A DNA stretch of 64,000 nucleotides, taken from Oscillospiraceae bacterium (lineage in GTDB: Bacteria; Bacillota; Clostridia; Oscillospirales; Ruminococcaceae). The stretch's first letter is position 1; every line of letters starts with the position of its first letter. A model generated the notes under the pieces. It was given only the letters and a program-made list of their open reading frames with translations, was not told where the DNA came from and made no database searches. This document shows, one piece after another, positions 61,297-64,000 of the stretch. The stretch spans positions 1-64,000 of the forward strand of contig SFJO01000002.1 of assembly GCA_004555865.1 (NCBI GenBank), in the 5' to 3' direction. The position numbers and the translations under genes were made by a program.

Positions 61297-63399
61297 TCAG
61301 AGCTTCGGCTCCTGATTTTCCGGGTTCTCGCCGGGCTGCTCCTGCGCCGTCTCCGGTGCAGCCGGTTCCTGCGGGGCGTTCTCTCCGTCCGCTTCTGCTT
61401 CGGGCGCGGCGGGCACTTCGGCAGCCTTCGGCGCCGCTTCCGGCTCTTCCAGCGGGGGCAGCTCGCCGCCCTCCATGATGATCTTGAATTCGTCGCCGGA
61501 GATCTTCTCCCGCTCCATCAGATACTTGGCCAGCTTGTGCAGCTCCGGCATATGCTCGGTCAGAATGCGGCGGGCGGTCTCGTAACCGTCCTCCACAATA
61601 TCCCGCACCTCGCTGTCGATCTCGGTGGCAATGGCCTCGCTGTATCCCTTGCCCTGGCCCAGATCGCGGCCCAGGAAGGTCTGGGCCTGATCGGTGCCGT
61701 ACACCACGGGGCCAAGCCGCTCGCTGAAGCCGTAGCGGGTCACCATGCTGCGGGCGGTGCTGGTGGCGCGCTCCAGATCGTTGGAAGCGCCGGTGGAGAT
61801 ATCCTCCAGCACCAGCTGCTCGGCCACACGGCCGCCCAGCAGGGTCACGATGCTCTCCTGCATGGCGGTCTTGGTCACATAGCTGGCGTCCTTATCAGGC
61901 AGATACATGGTAAAGCCGCCCGCCTGGCCGCGGGGCACAATGCTGATCTGGTGCACCGGGTCGTGGGTGGGGCAGAAATAGCCGGTGATGGCGTGGCCGC
62001 CCTCGTGGTAAGCGGTCAGGCGTTTTTCCTTATCCGTCACCACATGGCTCTTCTTTTCGGGGCCTGCCACCACCTTAATGGAGGCCTCTTCGATCTCCTG
62101 CTCGGTGATGGCCTTGCGGCCGCGGCGGGCCGCAAGCAGCGCCGCCTCGTTCACCAGGTTCTCCAGGTCAGCACCGGAGAAGCCCACGGTGGACTGGGCG
62201 ATGGTCTTGAGCTTCACATCCGGGGCCAGGGGCTTGTTGCGGGTGTGCACCCGCAGAATGTCCTCGCGGCCCTTCACATCGGGCAGGCCCACATACACCC
62301 GCCGGTCAAACCGGCCGGGGCGCAGCAGCGCCTGGTCCAGAATGTCTGCCCGGTTGGTGGCGGCCATCACGATCACGCCCTCGTTGGCGCCGAAGCCGTC
62401 CATTTCCACCAGCAGCTGGTTCAGGGTCTGCTCGCGCTCGTCGTGGCCGCCGCCCAAGCCGGCGCCGCGCTGGCGGCCCACCGCATCAATCTCATCAATA
62501 AAGATGATGCTGGGCATATTCTTCTTCGCCTTGTCGAACAGATCGCGCACACGGGAGGCACCCACGCCCACGTACATCTCCACAAAGTCTGAACCGGAGA
62601 TGGAGTAGAAGGGCACCCCGGCCTCACCGGCGCAGGCGCGGGCCAGCAGCGTTTTGCCGGTGCCCGGAGGGCCCACCAGCAGCACGCCATGAGGAATGCG
62701 CGCGCCCAGGGTATTGAACTGGCCGGGATTCTTCAGGAATTCCACAATCTCCTGCAGCTCGGCCTTCTCTTCATCGGCGCCGGCCACATCGGCAAAGGTG
62801 GCCTTGCGGCCGCCGTCCTGCTGATCCTTGACCTTGGCGCGGCCCACGTTCATCACGCTGCCGCCCTGGCCGCCCCGGAACATCATGAACAGAATGCAGA
62901 CCAGGCAGCCCATAGAGAGGCCGCTCATCAGGATCTCGGCCCAGGGGAAGCTGGTTTTCTGGCCCACAATGTCATACACCATGGGGGCCGAGGGGTTGGC
63001 CGCATCGTAGGAATCAATGTATTCATCCATATGATTCACGAAATAGGCCAGGTAGGGGATCTTGTAGCTAACCACCACTTCGCCGCCGTTCAGCGGTTCC
63101 ACCTTGTTGGTGCGGTCTGCGGTAAGCACCCCCTGCAGAACGCTTTCGCTCTGCTGGTTTGCGGCCGTGGTGTCCGGCAGCTCCACGTCGCCCTGCTTCA
63201 GGCTCAGCTTAATCACGCCGGTGTTCAGGTCCAGCGCAAAGCCAGTGACCTGATTGGCCTTGAAGTAGCTCACCACCTGCGAATAGCCCATGGTGGAGCT
63301 TTCGCTGTCCGTTCCCGAGGTAAACAGGGTGACAGCCATCAGCACCAGTACCATCAGCACCGCCAGGTACATAATATTGCGATGAGGTTTCCTTTGCAA
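61297..63399 (-). CDS. ftsH: ATP-dependent zinc metalloprotease FtsH
   Basis: FtsH is a membrane AAA+ protease that removes damaged membrane and regulatory proteins. The 700-residue protein has two N-terminal membrane helices (about 9-27 and 153-174) around an extracytoplasmic domain. The AAA+ module has Walker A GPPGTGKT (243-250), Walker B IIFIDEIDAVG and the SRH region. The zinc motif is HEGGH (H465, E466, H469), where HEAGH is usual. An acidic Pro/Glu/Ala tail of about 60 residues ends it. The start is TTG (63397-63399) with AGGAG 8 nt ahead. It follows hpt by 79 bp, the usual tilS-hpt-ftsH order. Confidence 0.96.
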   Translation of the reverse strand: MQRKPHRNIMYLAVLMVLVLMAVTLFTSGTDSESSTMGYSQVVSYFKANQVTGFALDLNTGVIKLSLKQGDVELPDTTAANQQSESVLQGVLTADRTNKVEPLNGGEVVVSYKIPYLAYFVNHMDEYIDSYDAANPSAPMVYDIVGQKTSFPWAEILMSGLSMGCLVCILFMMFRGGQGGSVMNVGRAKVKDQQDGGRKATFADVAGADEEKAELQEIVEFLKNPGQFNTLGARIPHGVLLVGPPGTGKTLLARACAGEAGVPFYSISGSDFVEMYVGVGASRVRDLFDKAKKNMPSIIFIDEIDAVGRQRGAGLGGGHDEREQTLNQLLVEMDGFGANEGVIVMAATNRADILDQALLRPGRFDRRVYVGLPDVKGREDILRVHTRNKPLAPDVKLKTIAQSTVGFSGADLENLVNEAALLAARRGRKAITEQEIEEASIKVVAGPEKKSHVVTDKEKRLTAYHEGGHAITGYFCPTHDPVHQISIVPRGQAGGFTMYLPDKDASYVTKTAMQESIVTLLGGRVAEQLVLEDISTGASNDLERATSTARSMVTRYGFSERLGPVVYGTDQAQTFLGRDLGQGKGYSEAIATEIDSEVRDIVEDGYETARRILTEHMPELHKLAKYLMEREKISGDEFKIIMEGGELPPLEEPEAAPKAAEVPAAPEAEADGENAPQEPAAPETAQEQPGENPENQEPKL

Positions 63400-63478
63400 A
63401 ATATCAACTCCTATTCAGCAGGGGCCAAGCGCCGCTCCTGCAAGGCGGTGGGCGCACATCGCCCGGAAACGGCCGGAA

Positions 63479-64000
63479 TTACTTCTTGTACACTTCCGGC
63501 TTCAGGATGCCCACATAGGGCAGGTTGCGGTATTTTTCGTCGTAGTCCAGGCCATAGCCGACCACGAACTCATCCGGCACCTGGTAGCCCACATAGTCGG
63601 CGCGCACGGCGGCACGGCGACGCTCGGGCTTATCCAGCAGCGTCGCAATGCGGATGCTGTTGGGGTTGCGGTCCTGCAGCAGCTGCTTGAGGTAGTGCAG
63701 GGTCATGCCGGTGTCCAGAATGTCCTCCACGATCAGCAGGTCTTTGCCGGCCAGGTCGGCATCCAGGTCCTTCACGATCTTCACCACGCCGCTGGTCTTT
63801 ACGCCGCTGCCGTAGCTGGACACCACCATGAAATCAATGGAGCAGGGCACGGTGATGTGGCGCATCAGATCGGTCATAAACACGACTGCGCCCTTCAGCA
63901 CGCTCACCAGCAGCAGGTTTTTGCCCTCGTAGTCCTTGCTGATCTGGGCGCCCAGTTCCGCGCACTTCGCTTCCAGTTCTTCCTCGCTGTACAATACGCG
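63479..64000 (-). CDS. hpt: Hypoxanthine phosphoribosyltransferase (5' end outside window)
   Basis: The enzyme salvages hypoxanthine and guanine with PRPP. The visible 174 residues begin RVLYSEEELEAKCAELG at the right window edge and have VLKGAVVFMTDLMRH, the PRPP loop LLIVEDILDTGMTLHY and the C-terminal DEFVVGYGLDYDEKYRNLPYVG. The TTG at 63994 is only the Leu of VLYSEEE, so the true start lies beyond base 64000. The gene precedes ftsH, as in most Firmicutes, and probably belongs to the same transcript. Confidence 0.95.
   Translation of the reverse strand, partial: RVLYSEEELEAKCAELGAQISKDYEGKNLLLVSVLKGAVVFMTDLMRHITVPCSIDFMVVSSYGSGVKTSGVVKIVKDLDADLAGKDLLIVEDILDTGMTLHYLKQLLQDRNPNSIRIATLLDKPERRRAAVRADYVGYQVPDEFVVGYGLDYDEKYRNLPYVGILKPEVYKK

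Overview
The window is 64 kb of a compact, GC-rich Firmicutes chromosome. Near-consensus sigma-A promoters, strong AGGAGG ribosome sites, frequent GTG/TTG starts, a WalJ-type hydrolase, a yaaL-bofA pair and an [FeFe]-hydrogenase-like protein point to an anaerobic clostridial lineage. High GC and little sporulation content suggest Oscillospirales (Faecalibacterium/Subdoligranulum/Gemmiger-like). The lineage is inferred from gene content and style, not from an rRNA. Almost everything lies on the minus strand, so coordinates fall along transcription.

Layout. 1-588: a broken IS256-type transposase, an orphan gene tail and a terminator abutting the 3' end of guaA. 589-20029: an information-processing block, in transcription order dgt, dnaG, rpoD, an Rrf2 regulator, rpoB, rpoC, then (after a terminator and new promoter) rpsL, rpsG, fusA, tuf, and finally guaA. 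20198-23801: yigZ, rpmE, a small membrane protein and a phosphohexomutase. 24160-25695 (+): comM. 25822-29769: a four-gene Gld-like ABC export system. 30090-34600: plsY, der, a DUF512 radical-SAM/PDZ protein, rpmF and yceD. 34733-37878: a small P-loop protein, pgi and a D,D-carboxypeptidase. 38165-41826 (+): mtaB, an [FeFe]-hydrogenase-like protein and a PadR regulator. 41946-48993: a lipoprotein, rlmH, walJ-like, murA, an M23/LysM/G5 envelope peptidase and a pseudouridine synthase. 49131-49481 (+): RNase P RNA. 49543-52154: a GntR(YtrA)-controlled ABC exporter. 52297-55555: bofA, yaaL, rnr, secG. 55672-64000: a divergent topoisomerase IV-like pair, a zinc-ribbon tail-anchored protein, ftsH and a 5'-truncated hpt.

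The genes cover transcription (rpoB, rpoC, rpoD), translation (rpsL, rpsG, fusA, tuf, L31, L32, der, rlmH, mtaB, RNase P), replication and topology (dnaG, topoisomerase), envelope (murA, plsY, D,D-carboxypeptidase, M23, secG, ftsH) and nucleotide metabolism (guaA, hpt, dgt). Accessory content is modest. The items most worth checking are the PlsY N-terminal peptide resembling sodium-pump decarboxylases, the group B-like hydrogenase, the hairpin train opening the rpsL mRNA, the divergent topoisomerase pair, the palindrome over the GntR promoter, the shared sequence after several terminators, and the unknown P-loop and zinc-ribbon proteins. I found no convincing new defence or mobile system beyond the transposase remnant.
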